Notes under the pieces: generated by a model
Seen by the model: the letters and a program-made list of their open reading frames with translations, nothing else
The model's database searches: none
Told to the model about the DNA's origin: nothing
NCBI RefSeq assembly: GCF_003097495.1
Contig: NZ_QEOP01000002.1
Location: forward strand, 558,001 to 622,000
Length of the DNA: 64,000 bases
Direction of reading: 5' to 3'
Source: Amnibacterium flavum
Lineage (GTDB): Bacteria; Actinomycetota; Actinomycetes; Actinomycetales; Microbacteriaceae
Shown: positions 34,318 to 42,936 of the stretch, piece after piece
Layout: each line of letters begins with the position of its first letter
Position numbering within the stretch: the stretch's first letter is position 1
Position numbers and translations under genes: made by a program

Positions 34318-35053
34318 CCCGTCGGCGGTCGATGCGCAGGTCCGCGCCGCCACGCGAGCCGGCCTGGCTGTCGGGCTCGCAACAGCCGCCTACGGGGTTT
34401 CGTTCGGTGCGCTCTCGGTCGCGGCCGGCCTCGATGTCTGGCAGACCTGCGTGCTGTCGCTTCTGATGTTCACGGGCGGGTCCCAGTTCGCGCTCGTCGG
34501 CGTTCTGGCGGCCGGGGGAGCCGCGGCCGGCCCCGCCGCGATCGCGAGCGCTGCACTGCTCGGCGCCCGCAACGCGCTGTACGGCATTCGGGTGAAACCG
34601 CTGGTCGGTGGGGGGTTCTGGCAGAAGTTCGCGGCGGCCTGGCTCACGATCGACGAGTCGACCGCGGTCTCGACCGCTCAGACGGCGCCGCGGGCTCAGC
34701 GCAGGGGATTCTGGGTCACGGGCGCCGCGGTGTTCGTCGGCTGGAACCTGACCACGCTGATCGGCGCCCTGCTGGGTGACGCGCTCGGCGACGTCCGGGC
34801 CTACGGTCTGGATGCCGCCGCGGCGGCCGCGTTCCTCGGGCTGCTGTGGCCGAGGCTCCGGCGGCTGCAGCCGATCGTCGTCGCGATCGGGGCCGCCGTC
34901 GTGGCCGCTGTCCTCACCCCGTGGCTGCCCGCGGGCGTCCCGGTTCTCGCCGCGGCCGTGGTCGCGGTCGCGGTCGGTCTCACCGACTGGCTCGGCCGGC
35001 GCGACGCCTCGGGTTCCGCCGATCCGATCGTCGGAGACGGGGGTGCGCCGTGA
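34301..35053 (+). CDS. azlC: Branched-chain amino-acid exporter large subunit, AzlC family
   Basis: AzlC with AzlD exports branched-chain amino acids or analogues. The 250-residue protein has the signature stretch AAYGVSFGALSVAAGLDVWQ, the motif MFTGGSQFALVG and ALLGARNALYGIRVKPLV, and about seven membrane helices. The ATG at 34301 lies inside the kinase gene; its stop overlaps the azlD start (GTGA). Confidence 0.9.
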   Translation: MTDTADPSAVDAQVRAATRAGLAVGLATAAYGVSFGALSVAAGLDVWQTCVLSLLMFTGGSQFALVGVLAAGGAAAGPAAIASAALLGARNALYGIRVKPLVGGGFWQKFAAAWLTIDESTAVSTAQTAPRAQRRGFWVTGAAVFVGWNLTTLIGALLGDALGDVRAYGLDAAAAAAFLGLLWPRLRRLQPIVVAIGAAVVAAVLTPWLPAGVPVLAAAVVAVAVGLTDWLGRRDASGSADPIVGDGGAP

Positions 35054-35355
35054 CGCTCTGGCAGATCGTCCTCATCGGAGCGATCGCCTGTCTCGCCTTG
35101 AAGCTCCTCGGCTACCTCGTCCCGGCGAGCGTGCTCGCGCGTCCCGCCACAGCGCGCACCGCGGACCTCATCACCGTCGCCCTGCTCGCGGCGCTCATCT
35201 CGGTTCAGACCCTCGCGGTCGGCACCGCCATCGAGCTCGACGCCCGCATCCCCGCCCTGATCGTCGCGGCGGGCCTGTTCGCTCTGCGGGTGCCGTTCGT
35301 GGTGGTCGTCGTCGCGGCCGCGGCAGTTGCCGCCCTGATCAGACTGTGGTTCTGA
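35050..35355 (+). CDS. azlD: Branched-chain amino-acid exporter small subunit, AzlD family
   Basis: 101 residues starting GTG at 35050, with three hydrophobic helices (about 3-24, 37-58, 70-98) and the family layout LWQIVLIGAIACLALKLLGY and ARIPALIVAAGLFALRVPF. The four-base overlap with azlC supports a complex of the two. Confidence 0.88.
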   Translation: MTLWQIVLIGAIACLALKLLGYLVPASVLARPATARTADLITVALLAALISVQTLAVGTAIELDARIPALIVAAGLFALRVPFVVVVVAAAAVAALIRLWF

Positions 35356-35406
35356 GCCTGCGGGCCTCTTGCGCTACTCGGCGGGCCTCAGTACGCCGCT
35401 TCGCGG

Positions 35407-35494
35407 CTACTCGACCTGCGGGAATCAGAGGTCGAGTAGGGCGCAGCGCGTACCGAGACCGGTCGAGTAGGCCGAAGGCGGTGCCGAGACCCGT
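35407..35494. repeat. GGTCGAGTAG element with an 11-bp hairpin between azlD and def
   Basis: CTACTCGACCT (35407-35417) and AGGTCGAGTAG (35429-35439) form a perfect 11-bp inverted repeat with an 11-base loop. Two direct copies of GGTCGAGTAG-N-CCGAGACC follow (35430-35460 and 35461-35492). A further copy of the core occurs at 20966. Lying between convergent genes, the hairpin may work as a bidirectional terminator although it lacks a T run. Confidence 0.65.
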
Positions 35495-35506
35495 GAGTCC
35501 GCAGGC

Positions 35507-36073
35507 TCATCCCTCGAGGTGATCGACTCCCGGAAGCCACGACTCTCCGGGAACACCCCACCCGGATTTGCGGATCACCTTGCCCGCGCGCCGCGCGTTG
35601 AGGAAGTCGAGCCGGTCGACGTAGAGGACGCCGTCGAGGTGGTCGTTCTCGTGCTGGAAGATCCGTGCGAACCAGCCGACGGCCTCGATCTCGAACGGCT
35701 CGCCCTCGAGGTCGACGGCTCGGAGGATGGCGCGGGGCGCGCGCAGCAGCGGGAACCGCTCGCCGGGCACGGAGAGGCAGCCCTCGGAGTCGGCGTCCTC
35801 GTCGGCCTCGCCGGTCGGTGTGGGCGACAACCACAGCTCGGGGTTGATCGCGACACCGCGGCGCGGGGTGCCGTCCATGTGCGGATAGTTGTAGACGAAG
35901 ACGCGCAGCGAGACACCGACCTGCGGTGCGGCCAGCCCGACGCCGGGCGCGGCATCCATGGTGTCGTACATGTCGGCGACGAGCTTGCGCAGGTCGTCGT
36001 CGAACACGGTGACGGGGGCGGCGGGTTCGTGCAGCACCGGGTCGCCGGTGATGATGATGGGAAGGATCGCCAT
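35507..36073 (-). CDS. def: Peptide deformylase
   Basis: Removes the formyl group from nascent proteins, 188 residues. The three family motifs are present: GVGLAAPQVG (44-53), EGCLSVPG with metal ligand Cys99, and QHENDHLDG with His141, catalytic Glu142 and His145. A short acidic insertion (GEADEDADSEG) precedes the Cys motif. It converges with azlD and diverges from the DMT transporter 47 bases away. Confidence 0.95.
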   Translation of the reverse strand: MAILPIIITGDPVLHEPAAPVTVFDDDLRKLVADMYDTMDAAPGVGLAAPQVGVSLRVFVYNYPHMDGTPRRGVAINPELWLSPTPTGEADEDADSEGCLSVPGERFPLLRAPRAILRAVDLEGEPFEIEAVGWFARIFQHENDHLDGVLYVDRLDFLNARRAGKVIRKSGWGVPGESWLPGVDHLEG

Positions 36074-36119
36074 AGCGGCCTAAGACTAGCGCCGGGATCG
36101 CTGGGATAAAGTCGAGGGC

Positions 36120-37034
36120 GTGACGCCTGACCTGACCGATCTTTCCGATCAGATCATCAGGCAGTCGACCCAGTGGATCGGCATCCCGATCGCGCTCATC
36201 GGTGCCGTGTTCCTCAGTCTCGGTGCGCAGTTCCAGCACCGCGGCGTCGCCAAGGTCGAGGCCAAGCGCGGGGCAGCGGTCGGCGGCCTGTCCGTCCAGG
36301 CGATCCTCGCCCTCTTCGGCCGGCCCTCGTGGGTGCTCGGCACCGTCATGCTCGGGCTCGCGATCGTTCTGCAGCTCACGAGCCTCGGCTTCTCACCGCT
36401 CATCGTCGTCCAGCCGCTCGGGGCGATCGCGCTGGTCATCACCGCTGTCGTGAACGCGCGGGTCACTCACGTCCCGGTGAACAAGAGGTCGATGCGGGCC
36501 ATCGCGCTCTGCGTGGGCGGTGTCGCACTGTTCGTGACGGTCGCCGCGACGACCGCGGTCGAGACGACGATCACCGACGGCCACCTGATCACGATCCTGA
36601 TCATCCTCGCCGTGGTGCTCGCCGCATTCGCTATCGCATTCGTGGTGTTCCGGAAGCGCTTCCGCGCGATCTTCTACATCATCGGCGCCGGCGTGCTGTA
36701 CGGCTTCGTGGCCACCTTGGCGAAGGTCGTGATCAACCGGGTGGTGCAGGGCGATTTCGAGTGGCTGACGCTGGCCTGCCTCGCCGCCCTCCTTCTCGCG
36801 GCCGGCCTCGGCGCGTACTTCGTGCAGACCGCCTATTCGTCGGGCCCGCCCGACCTGGTCATCGCAGGTCTCACCGTCGTCGACCCGATCGTGGCGGTCG
36901 GCATCGGCATCATCGTGCTGGGCGAGGCATCGCAGGCGCCCTGGTGGGCGATCCCGGCCTTCATCGTCGCGGGAGTGGTCGCCATCGTGGGTGTGTTCGA
37001 CCTGGCGAGGAACCACCCGCAGATCACCCGTTGA
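36120..37034 (+). CDS. DMT-superfamily (EamA/NIPA-like) transporter
   Basis: 304 residues with nine to ten hydrophobic helices and two similar halves. The start GTG at 36120 gives a short amphipathic N-terminus before the first helix. The segment PLIVVQPLGAIALVITAVVN in the first half and DLVIAGLTVVDPIVAVGIGI in the second are typical of the group. Substrate not predictable; NIPA-like members move Mg, other DMT members export metabolites. Confidence 0.8.
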   Translation: MTPDLTDLSDQIIRQSTQWIGIPIALIGAVFLSLGAQFQHRGVAKVEAKRGAAVGGLSVQAILALFGRPSWVLGTVMLGLAIVLQLTSLGFSPLIVVQPLGAIALVITAVVNARVTHVPVNKRSMRAIALCVGGVALFVTVAATTAVETTITDGHLITILIILAVVLAAFAIAFVVFRKRFRAIFYIIGAGVLYGFVATLAKVVINRVVQGDFEWLTLACLAALLLAAGLGAYFVQTAYSSGPPDLVIAGLTVVDPIVAVGIGIIVLGEASQAPWWAIPAFIVAGVVAIVGVFDLARNHPQITR

Positions 37035-37128
37035 CCGGTCGGTACACCCGCCACGCGGGGCCCGGACGCCGTGTCCTGAGGGCCATGGGTTACCGTGGTT
37101 CTCGATAGTCGCCTGTGAAGCGCCTGCC

Positions 37129-38433
37129 CTGAACGAGGAAATCATCGACGCGCCACTCGATCCGCCGAGCGAGAAGCCAGCTGACAAGCTGACGATCTTG
37201 ATCACGGCTGACACCTTCCCGCCAGACGTCAACGGTGCTGCGAACTTCACCGAGCGTCTGGCCGGTGGTCTCGCGCGGCGCGGTCACGACGTCCATGTGG
37301 TCGCTCAGGCGCACGACAACCGTCAACGGGTCGTCCAGGAGGAGCACTCCGGGGCCTCTTTCGCGGTGCATCGCCTGCACAGCGTCCGCTGGCTGGGGCA
37401 CGACTGGCTGCGGTTCGTCTATCCGTGGCGGATCAACGCCAACGCGAAGCGCATCCTCGACGAGGTGCAGCCCGATGTCCTGCACATCAACTCCCACCTC
37501 ATCACCGGTCGCGGGTTCTCCACGGAGGCCCGCAAGCGCGGACTGCGAATCGTAGCCACCAACCACCTCATGCCCGACAACCTGATCGAGCACTCGGGCC
37601 TGCCGAAGTTCGTCTGGCCGCTGGCCATCGACCTCAGCTGGCGGGATTCGCGTCGGATCCTGTCGCGTGCCGCCGCCCTCACCACGCCCACGCGGCGTGC
37701 CGCCGACTACCTCGAGAAGATGACCGGTCTCACGGGTGTGCACGCGATCTCCTGCGGCATCCGGGCGGCCGACTACACGCCCAGCTTCGAACCGCGGACC
37801 GAGAACCGGATCGTCTTCACCGGTCGGGTCACGGGGGAGAAGCAGATCGACAAGCTCCTCGAGGCCATGGCGCGGCTGCCGAAGGATCTCGACGCGAAGC
37901 TCGACATCATCGGCGACGGCGACCAGCGCAGGAACCTCGAATCTCTCAGCGGTCGGCTGGGCCTGAAGGACCGCGTCGTATTCCACGGGCGGGTGACCGA
38001 CGCGAAGCTCCGCCGGCTGCTGTCGGGGGCGACACTGTTCGCGATGCCGTCGACCGCGGAGCTGCAGAGCATCGCGACGATGGAGGCCATGGCGTCCGGG
38101 CTTCCCGTGGTCGCCGCCGACGCGATGGCGCTCCCGCACCTCGTGCACGACGGCGAGAACGGCTACCTGTACCCGCCGAACGATGTGCAGGCCCTCGCCG
38201 ATCGTCTCGAGAAGGTGCTCCGCCTCCCCGAGGACGAGCTCGCTGTCATGAAGAACGCGTCGTTGCGCCTCATCGAACCGCACGACATCGAGACCACCAT
38301 CGACGTCTTCGAACGCCTCTACCGGGGCGAGAAGATCGACGACCCCGTGACCGAGGTGCCTCCGCTCTCCGCCAAGCTGCGCGAGCAGTTCCGCTCCCTG
38401 CGCCGCCGGGCGCGTGAGGCCCTCGACAGCTGA
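37129..38433 (+). CDS. GT4-family glycosyltransferase; start uncertain
   Basis: GT-B glycosyltransferase with N-terminal TADTFPPDVNGAANFTERLA and C-terminal TGRVTGEKQIDKLLEAMARL, GRVTDAKLRRLLSGATLFAM and the EX7E-type STAELQSIATMEAMASGLPV. It resembles mannosyl/glucosyl transferases of lipid and cell-envelope synthesis. Possible starts are GTG 36991 (inside the transporter gene), TTG 37198 (which would lose the first beta strand) and CTG 37129, used here as a compromise giving 434 residues. The C-terminus is a basic helix that could touch the membrane. Confidence 0.84.
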   Translation: MNEEIIDAPLDPPSEKPADKLTILITADTFPPDVNGAANFTERLAGGLARRGHDVHVVAQAHDNRQRVVQEEHSGASFAVHRLHSVRWLGHDWLRFVYPWRINANAKRILDEVQPDVLHINSHLITGRGFSTEARKRGLRIVATNHLMPDNLIEHSGLPKFVWPLAIDLSWRDSRRILSRAAALTTPTRRAADYLEKMTGLTGVHAISCGIRAADYTPSFEPRTENRIVFTGRVTGEKQIDKLLEAMARLPKDLDAKLDIIGDGDQRRNLESLSGRLGLKDRVVFHGRVTDAKLRRLLSGATLFAMPSTAELQSIATMEAMASGLPVVAADAMALPHLVHDGENGYLYPPNDVQALADRLEKVLRLPEDELAVMKNASLRLIEPHDIETTIDVFERLYRGEKIDDPVTEVPPLSAKLREQFRSLRRRAREALDS

Positions 38434-38467
38434 CCCCGCTCTGAGGCGATGAGGGAAGAGTGGATGC

Positions 38468-38680
38468 ATGGACCTGATCCTGTTCATCCTGATCTTCCTG
38501 ATGGTCGCCCTCGCGGCGACCGGGGTGACGCTGGCGGTGGGAGCCGCCCGCCGCCGACGTCTCACGCCTCGCGACGACACGTTGCGTGCCGGATCAGCAT
38601 CGGAGGACGATCCCGACGCCGCCGCGAGGCGCGCCGAGGGCAGGAACGTCTGGATGCGCCCCGGCGGTGGCGGGCTCTGA
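38468..38680 (+). CDS. Small single-span membrane protein
   Basis: 70 residues starting ATG at 38468 with GAGGGAAGAG upstream. One membrane helix (about 2-26, LILFILIFLMVALAATGVTL) is followed by a basic stretch AARRRR and a hydrophilic tail ending VWMRPGGGGL. It begins 34 bases after the glycosyltransferase and may be cotranscribed with it. Function unknown. Confidence 0.65.
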   Translation: MDLILFILIFLMVALAATGVTLAVGAARRRRLTPRDDTLRAGSASEDDPDAAARRAEGRNVWMRPGGGGL

Positions 38681-38765
38681 CCGCTCTCCGTCACGGACAG
38701 GCTCCGCCGCCCGGTCGGGCCTGAGCGCTATCGTGTGAGAGTTGCGGCCCCGCGGTGCGCGACTT

Positions 38766-38839
38766 GGGGCGGTAGCTCAGCTGGTTAGAGCAGTGGACTC
38801 ATAATCCATCGGTCACGGGTTCAAGTCCCGTCCGCCCTA
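38766..38839 (+). tRNA. tRNA with CAT anticodon (Ile2 or elongator Met)
   Basis: The 74-nt cloverleaf has acceptor GGGGCGG/CCGCCCT, D-arm GCTC/GAGC, anticodon stem GTGGA/TCCAT around CTCATAA, and T-arm ACGGG-TTCAAGT-CCCGT; CCA is not encoded. The first acceptor pair is G-U. It lacks the three G-C pairs of initiator tRNA at the bottom of the anticodon stem. The G27-U43 pair resembles minor tRNA-Ile read after lysidine modification, but elongator Met cannot be excluded. Confidence 0.85.
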
Positions 38840-38959
38840 CACAGATCGGAAGCCGTCCGGTGGGCGATCAAGTCCCGGCCGCCTGCGAATCGGCGCCGGA
38901 CGACCGGCCGGTGAGCAACCGGGCTGCGTGGTTCTCTCCCGAACCCCGAGACTGGTGTC

Positions 38960-39247
38960 ATGGCAATCGAGATCACCCATGTCCGGTACGCGGACCCCGA
39001 GCACAAGTCGCACGACACGATCACCCACTTCAAGTGGAAGAACGTCGAGAAGCGGTCGACGGGAGACCGCGAAGCGGAGTCGATGGTGATCTGGCTCGGC
39101 TACCCGTCGAACACCGCCTACATCGGCACCGGATCGGACCGCAGATACCTCGCCGTGGTGGAACCCGAGGGTGGCGGTGCCTACATCCGAGCTCACTACG
39201 ACGACGAGGGCTGGTCGGACGACCTGCTCGAGCTGCCTCAGTTCTAG
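38960..39247 (+). CDS. DUF3892-family protein
   Basis: 95 residues beginning MAIEITHVRYADPE. The layout ITHFKWKN ... TAYIGTGSDRRYLAVVEPE ... AYIRAHYDDEGWSDDLLELP matches DUF3892, small proteins of unknown function that end in a YIRT-like motif and a Leu-Pro. It has its own upstream gap of 120 bases after the tRNA. Confidence 0.75.
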   Translation: MAIEITHVRYADPEHKSHDTITHFKWKNVEKRSTGDREAESMVIWLGYPSNTAYIGTGSDRRYLAVVEPEGGGAYIRAHYDDEGWSDDLLELPQF

Positions 39248-39328
39248 TAGCGCGCATGGCGCGCGGCCGAGCTTGGCGCCACCCCTGCTGCACGGCAGGC
39301 AGACCCCGCGTCGGGGATCGCGAGCGGT

Positions 39329-40450
39329 TCAGGCGGAGCCGCGCGCACCCGCATCCACCGGGGCCGACCCGGTCCGCGCCTGTCGCTCGTCCAGTCGCTC
39401 CTGAGCGCGGCGCGCGCGATCGCTGGTTCGGTCGAGCGTCACGACTGACGCACGTTCGACCACCGGCATTCCGACGAGTCGCTCGACCGCCGTCTCCTGG
39501 GAGAGCAGGAGTCTGACCGCCTCCCGTCCCATGGCCTCGTGGGGGAGTCCGATCGTCGTGAGACCCGGGCGGAGGTAGGCGGCCAGCTCGTCATTGTCGA
39601 ACGAGACGATCGAGATGTCCCGGCCGACGACGATCCCGCGCTCCTGGCACGCCTGGTAGGCACCGAAAGCGAGTCGGTCGTTCATGCACAGCAAAGCGCG
39701 AACGTCGTCACGGCGGTCGAGGAGAGAAGCGGTCAGCGCGTAGCCGTTCTCGGGCTCCCAATCCCAGGAGGACTCCTCGGCGATGAAGCCCAAACCGAGC
39801 TCGGCCATCTCCGACCTGAGTCCGTGCACCCGTCGCGCGACCGTCGCCGAGCGGAAGAGGTCCCGTTCGACCTCGTCGTTCTGGCCGATGAGCACGATGC
39901 CCTCGACATGCCCCGCGGCGGCGAGCAGGTCGACCGCGCTGCGCCCGCCCGTCTCCTCGTCGGGCAGCACGGACACGCCGAAGCCGGCGTTGGTCGCATT
40001 GAGCATGACCACCCGGGTCGACTCGGGAAGTGCCGGAACAACCATCTCGCGGGCGCGCATCGTGGCGAACACGATCCCGTCGACCTGGCGATCGAGGACG
40101 GCGCCGACGGCCTCCGCCTCGCGAGTCGGGTCGCTGCCGGTCTCGAGCACGAGCATCACGTGGCCCGCGTTCTCGGCCTCCTCCAGGGCGCCCCGGATGA
40201 GGCCGCTGGCGAAACGCGTCGTGGCCACGACGTCGGAGATGAATCCGATGGTCAGGGAGCGGTCGGTGCGGAGTGCGCGCGCGCCGATGTTCGGGCGGTA
40301 CCCGAGCTCCGCGACGGCCTGATGGACCCGGCGGTGCGCGTCGGCGGAGAACCGGGTGTCGGGCTTGCCGTTGAGGATCAGCGAGGCGGTGGTGGGGGAT
40401 ACCCCTGCGAGCTTCGCGACGTCGGCGAGCGTCACTCTGCGTACGGCCAC
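39329..40450 (-). CDS. LacI-family repressor of the sugar ABC operon
   Basis: 373 residues from GTG 40450, preceded by GAGGAGG. The helix-turn-helix reads VTLADVAKLAGVSPTTASLI with the hinge DAHRRVHQAVAELGYRPNIGARALR. The effector domain (about 65-340) is of the periplasmic-binding type, with GFISDVVATTRFASGLIRGA and LLCMNDRLAFGAYQACQERG. It diverges from the ABC operon, and a matching operator lies in the shared intergenic region. The ligand is probably the sugar imported by that system. Confidence 0.92.
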   Translation of the reverse strand: MAVRRVTLADVAKLAGVSPTTASLILNGKPDTRFSADAHRRVHQAVAELGYRPNIGARALRTDRSLTIGFISDVVATTRFASGLIRGALEEAENAGHVMLVLETGSDPTREAEAVGAVLDRQVDGIVFATMRAREMVVPALPESTRVVMLNATNAGFGVSVLPDEETGGRSAVDLLAAAGHVEGIVLIGQNDEVERDLFRSATVARRVHGLRSEMAELGLGFIAEESSWDWEPENGYALTASLLDRRDDVRALLCMNDRLAFGAYQACQERGIVVGRDISIVSFDNDELAAYLRPGLTTIGLPHEAMGREAVRLLLSQETAVERLVGMPVVERASVVTLDRTSDRARRAQERLDERQARTGSAPVDAGARGSA

Positions 40451-40504
40451 GGCGCCCTCCTCGGCTCGATGGTAACGGTTCCGGCGGTGTCGCCCGCGGC
40501 GCAC

Positions 40505-40535
40505 TTGACATGGCGAACCGTAGGGACGACGATAT
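40505..40535 (+). promoter_or_regulatory. Predicted promoter of the sugar ABC operon
   Basis: A perfect TTGACA at 40505-40510 is followed after 18 or 19 bases by ACGATA or CGATAT. The predicted transcription start falls just before or in the operator at 40546, and the leader to the ATG at 40619 would be about 75 bases. Confidence 0.6.
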
Positions 40536-40545
40536 CGGCAACGGG

Positions 40546-40563
40546 TGGTAAATGCGTTTACCA
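40546..40563. promoter_or_regulatory. LacI-type operator
   Basis: TGGTAAA-TGCG-TTTACCA is a perfect 7-bp inverted repeat around TGCG, close to the general LacI/CcpA-type pattern. It lies directly below the predicted promoter, where bound repressor would block it. An imperfect relative GGTAACGGTTCC occurs at 40471-40482, near the start of the repressor gene, and could mediate autoregulation. Confidence 0.65.
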
Positions 40564-40618
40564 AGTTGAGATCACCAGCCCGGCAGTCACATTCAGCCCT
40601 GACAAAGGAGTCATCATC

Positions 40619-41968
40619 ATGAGAACCAGAGTGCGCGCCGGCCGCGCATTTGCCGCTTCCGCGATCGCCGCTGCGACACTCGTCGCGGTGGCCGGCTGCG
40701 CTCCCGGCAGCACCACGGCGGCCCCTGCGCCCGCGGGCGACATCAGCACCGAGGCGCCCACCGAAGAGATCACGATCAAGATCCAGGACGAGACCGGGTT
40801 CCCCGTCACGGATGCCCTCTCCGAGGAGTTCACCAAGCAGTACCCGAACGTGAAGTTCGAGGTCGTGCGGGACAGCTTCCAGAACCTGCTCGCCAACACC
40901 CCGCGTCTGCTCGCCAGTGCCGACGCCCCCGATCTGATCCGCCAGTCCACGATCGGGACGACGGTCAAGGACGGTCTGCTGACCAACCTCGACCCTTACT
41001 TCGACGCGTACGGCTGGGACAAGTTCTCGGCCGGGCAGCTGGCCGGCGGCCGGATCACCGAGGACGGCGTCCGCGGTGAGGGATCGCTGTACCAGTTCGG
41101 CATCGGCTTCAGCGTCACCGGCATCTACATGAACAAGGCCATCGCCGAGCAGGTGGGCATCACCGAGGTCCCCGCGACCATCGACGAGCTCGAGGCCGAC
41201 CTGAAGAAGGCGAAAGACGCGGGAGTGCTCCCGATCCAGACCGGCATGCAGGACGGCGTCGGCACGTTCGTTCTGCAGGCGCTGATCAACCAGTACGGCG
41301 ACAAGCAGGAGTTCGTCGACTGGATGTTCAACAAGCCGGGCGCGACCATCGAGACCGACGCGGCGCTCGAGGGTGCGACCAAGTTCCAGGACTGGGCGAA
41401 GGCGGGCTACCTGCCCTCCGACGTAAACGCCATCAACTACACGACCATGGTGTCGAACTTCACCTCCGGCCAGGGGCTGTTCATGTGGGACGGCAACTGG
41501 GACGCGGGCAACGTCGAAACCGCGCTCGGCAAGGGCGGTGCGGAGTTCTTCCTCATGCCTCCCGCGAGCGATGGCGGCAAGTACGTGGCGATGGGCGCCG
41601 GTAACACCTTCACCATTCCGGCGAAGTCGAAGAACGCCGACGCGACCGCCTTCTTCCTCAACTGGATCGCCACGAACGACAAGGCGCGGCAGATCGTCGT
41701 CGACGTGACCGGTGCCTCGCCCGGTGGCGACCCGGCTCAGGCGGTTCCGACGGTCGAGGAGGGCAGCCTCGTCGCACAGGCCCTCGACAACGCTGCGAAG
41801 GTCGCCGCCGATGACGGCTTCACCGACTTCATGGCGAACTCGACGGCGGGCATCTACCAGGGCTCGCTCCAGCCCAACGAGCAGCTCCTGCTGACCGACA
41901 AGCTGTCGCCGGCCGACTTCCTCAAGGCCACCCAGGAGTTCTACGAGAAGGATCTCGCTTCCCAGTGA
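40619..41968 (+). CDS. Sugar ABC transporter substrate-binding lipoprotein (CUT1)
   Basis: 449 residues starting ATG 40619 with AAAGGAG upstream. The basic N-region and hydrophobic core lead to lipobox VAGC, then an Ala/Pro/Thr linker. Family-1 solute-binding features include EEFTKQYPNVKFEVVRDSFQ, GIGFSVTGIYMNKAIAEQVG and FTSGQGLFMWDGNWDAGNVE. Such proteins bind mono- to oligosaccharides. With the adjoining GH32/68-like enzyme a fructose-containing sugar is a reasonable guess. Confidence 0.92.
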   Translation: MRTRVRAGRAFAASAIAAATLVAVAGCAPGSTTAAPAPAGDISTEAPTEEITIKIQDETGFPVTDALSEEFTKQYPNVKFEVVRDSFQNLLANTPRLLASADAPDLIRQSTIGTTVKDGLLTNLDPYFDAYGWDKFSAGQLAGGRITEDGVRGEGSLYQFGIGFSVTGIYMNKAIAEQVGITEVPATIDELEADLKKAKDAGVLPIQTGMQDGVGTFVLQALINQYGDKQEFVDWMFNKPGATIETDAALEGATKFQDWAKAGYLPSDVNAINYTTMVSNFTSGQGLFMWDGNWDAGNVETALGKGGAEFFLMPPASDGGKYVAMGAGNTFTIPAKSKNADATAFFLNWIATNDKARQIVVDVTGASPGGDPAQAVPTVEEGSLVAQALDNAAKVAADDGFTDFMANSTAGIYQGSLQPNEQLLLTDKLSPADFLKATQEFYEKDLASQ

Positions 41969-42936
41969 GCGCCGCCAACCGCATCATCCCCGCCGGGGTG
42001 GAGGCCGCCGTCTCCGCCCCGGCAGGGCCGGCCCCCGAAGGTGCCCGGCCGCGACGACTCGGCAAGGCCGCCCGGCGCAGCATCCTCGTCGGATGGCTGC
42101 TCGTGCTGCCCGCCCTGATCGCCTACCTCGGCTTCGTCGTCTATCCGCTGCTCACCGCCGTGCAGTACTCGTTCTACAAGTGGAACGGGATCGGCGCCTC
42201 GACCTTCATCGGCATCGACAACTACGTCGCGATCTTCACCGACCCGACGCTTCTCACCCCGATCCTCAACGCGCTGATCCTCATCTTCTTCTTCACCGTC
42301 ATCCCGGTGGTCGCGGGTCTCGCGCTCGCGAACCTGCTGCGAACCATGCGGCAGGGGGTCTTCGCGTCCGTCTCCCGCACCATCCTGTTCCTGCCGCAGA
42401 TCGTGCCGCTCGTCGCGGCGGGTATCGCGTGGTCCTGGATGTACGCGCAGTCGGGAACCATCAACTCGATCCTGAACTCGGTCGGACTCGGCTTCCTGTC
42501 CCGCTCCTGGCTCGCCGAGTTCGACACCGCCCTTCCCGCCGTCGGTCTGATCGGCTCGTGGGTGCTGACCGGACTCTGCACCGTGCTGCTCCTCACCGGT
42601 ATGGGGAAGATCGACCCGTCGCTCTACGAGGCCGTACGCCTCGACGGAGCCACCTGGTTCCGCGAGTTCATCACCGTGACGCTGCCGGGCCTCCGTCAGG
42701 AGATCGCAGTACTGACCACGATCACCGTGATCGCAGCGCTGAGCACGTTCGACATCATCTACACGACCACCAAGGGCGGCCCCGGCACCACGACTCTCGT
42801 GCCCGGCATCTCGATCTTCCGGCTCGCGTTCGTGCAGAGCCAGGTCGGCCTCGCCTCCGCCTTCGGGGTCGTCCTGCTCGTCTTCGTCCTCCTCGTCGTC
42901 CTCCCGGTCCAGCGTCTGTCGAGGGAGAGGGACTGA
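41965..42936 (+). CDS. Sugar ABC transporter permease, MalF/UgpA type
   Basis: 323 residues from GTG 41965, overlapping the previous stop by four bases. A 45-residue Pro/Ala-rich cytoplasmic N-tail precedes six membrane helices. The segment VVYPLLTAVQYSFYKWNGIG and coupling loop YEAVRLDGATWFREFITVTL define the subfamily. Confidence 0.9.
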   Translation: MSAANRIIPAGVEAAVSAPAGPAPEGARPRRLGKAARRSILVGWLLVLPALIAYLGFVVYPLLTAVQYSFYKWNGIGASTFIGIDNYVAIFTDPTLLTPILNALILIFFFTVIPVVAGLALANLLRTMRQGVFASVSRTILFLPQIVPLVAAGIAWSWMYAQSGTINSILNSVGLGFLSRSWLAEFDTALPAVGLIGSWVLTGLCTVLLLTGMGKIDPSLYEAVRLDGATWFREFITVTLPGLRQEIAVLTTITVIAALSTFDIIYTTTKGGPGTTTLVPGISIFRLAFVQSQVGLASAFGVVLLVFVLLVVLPVQRLSRERD

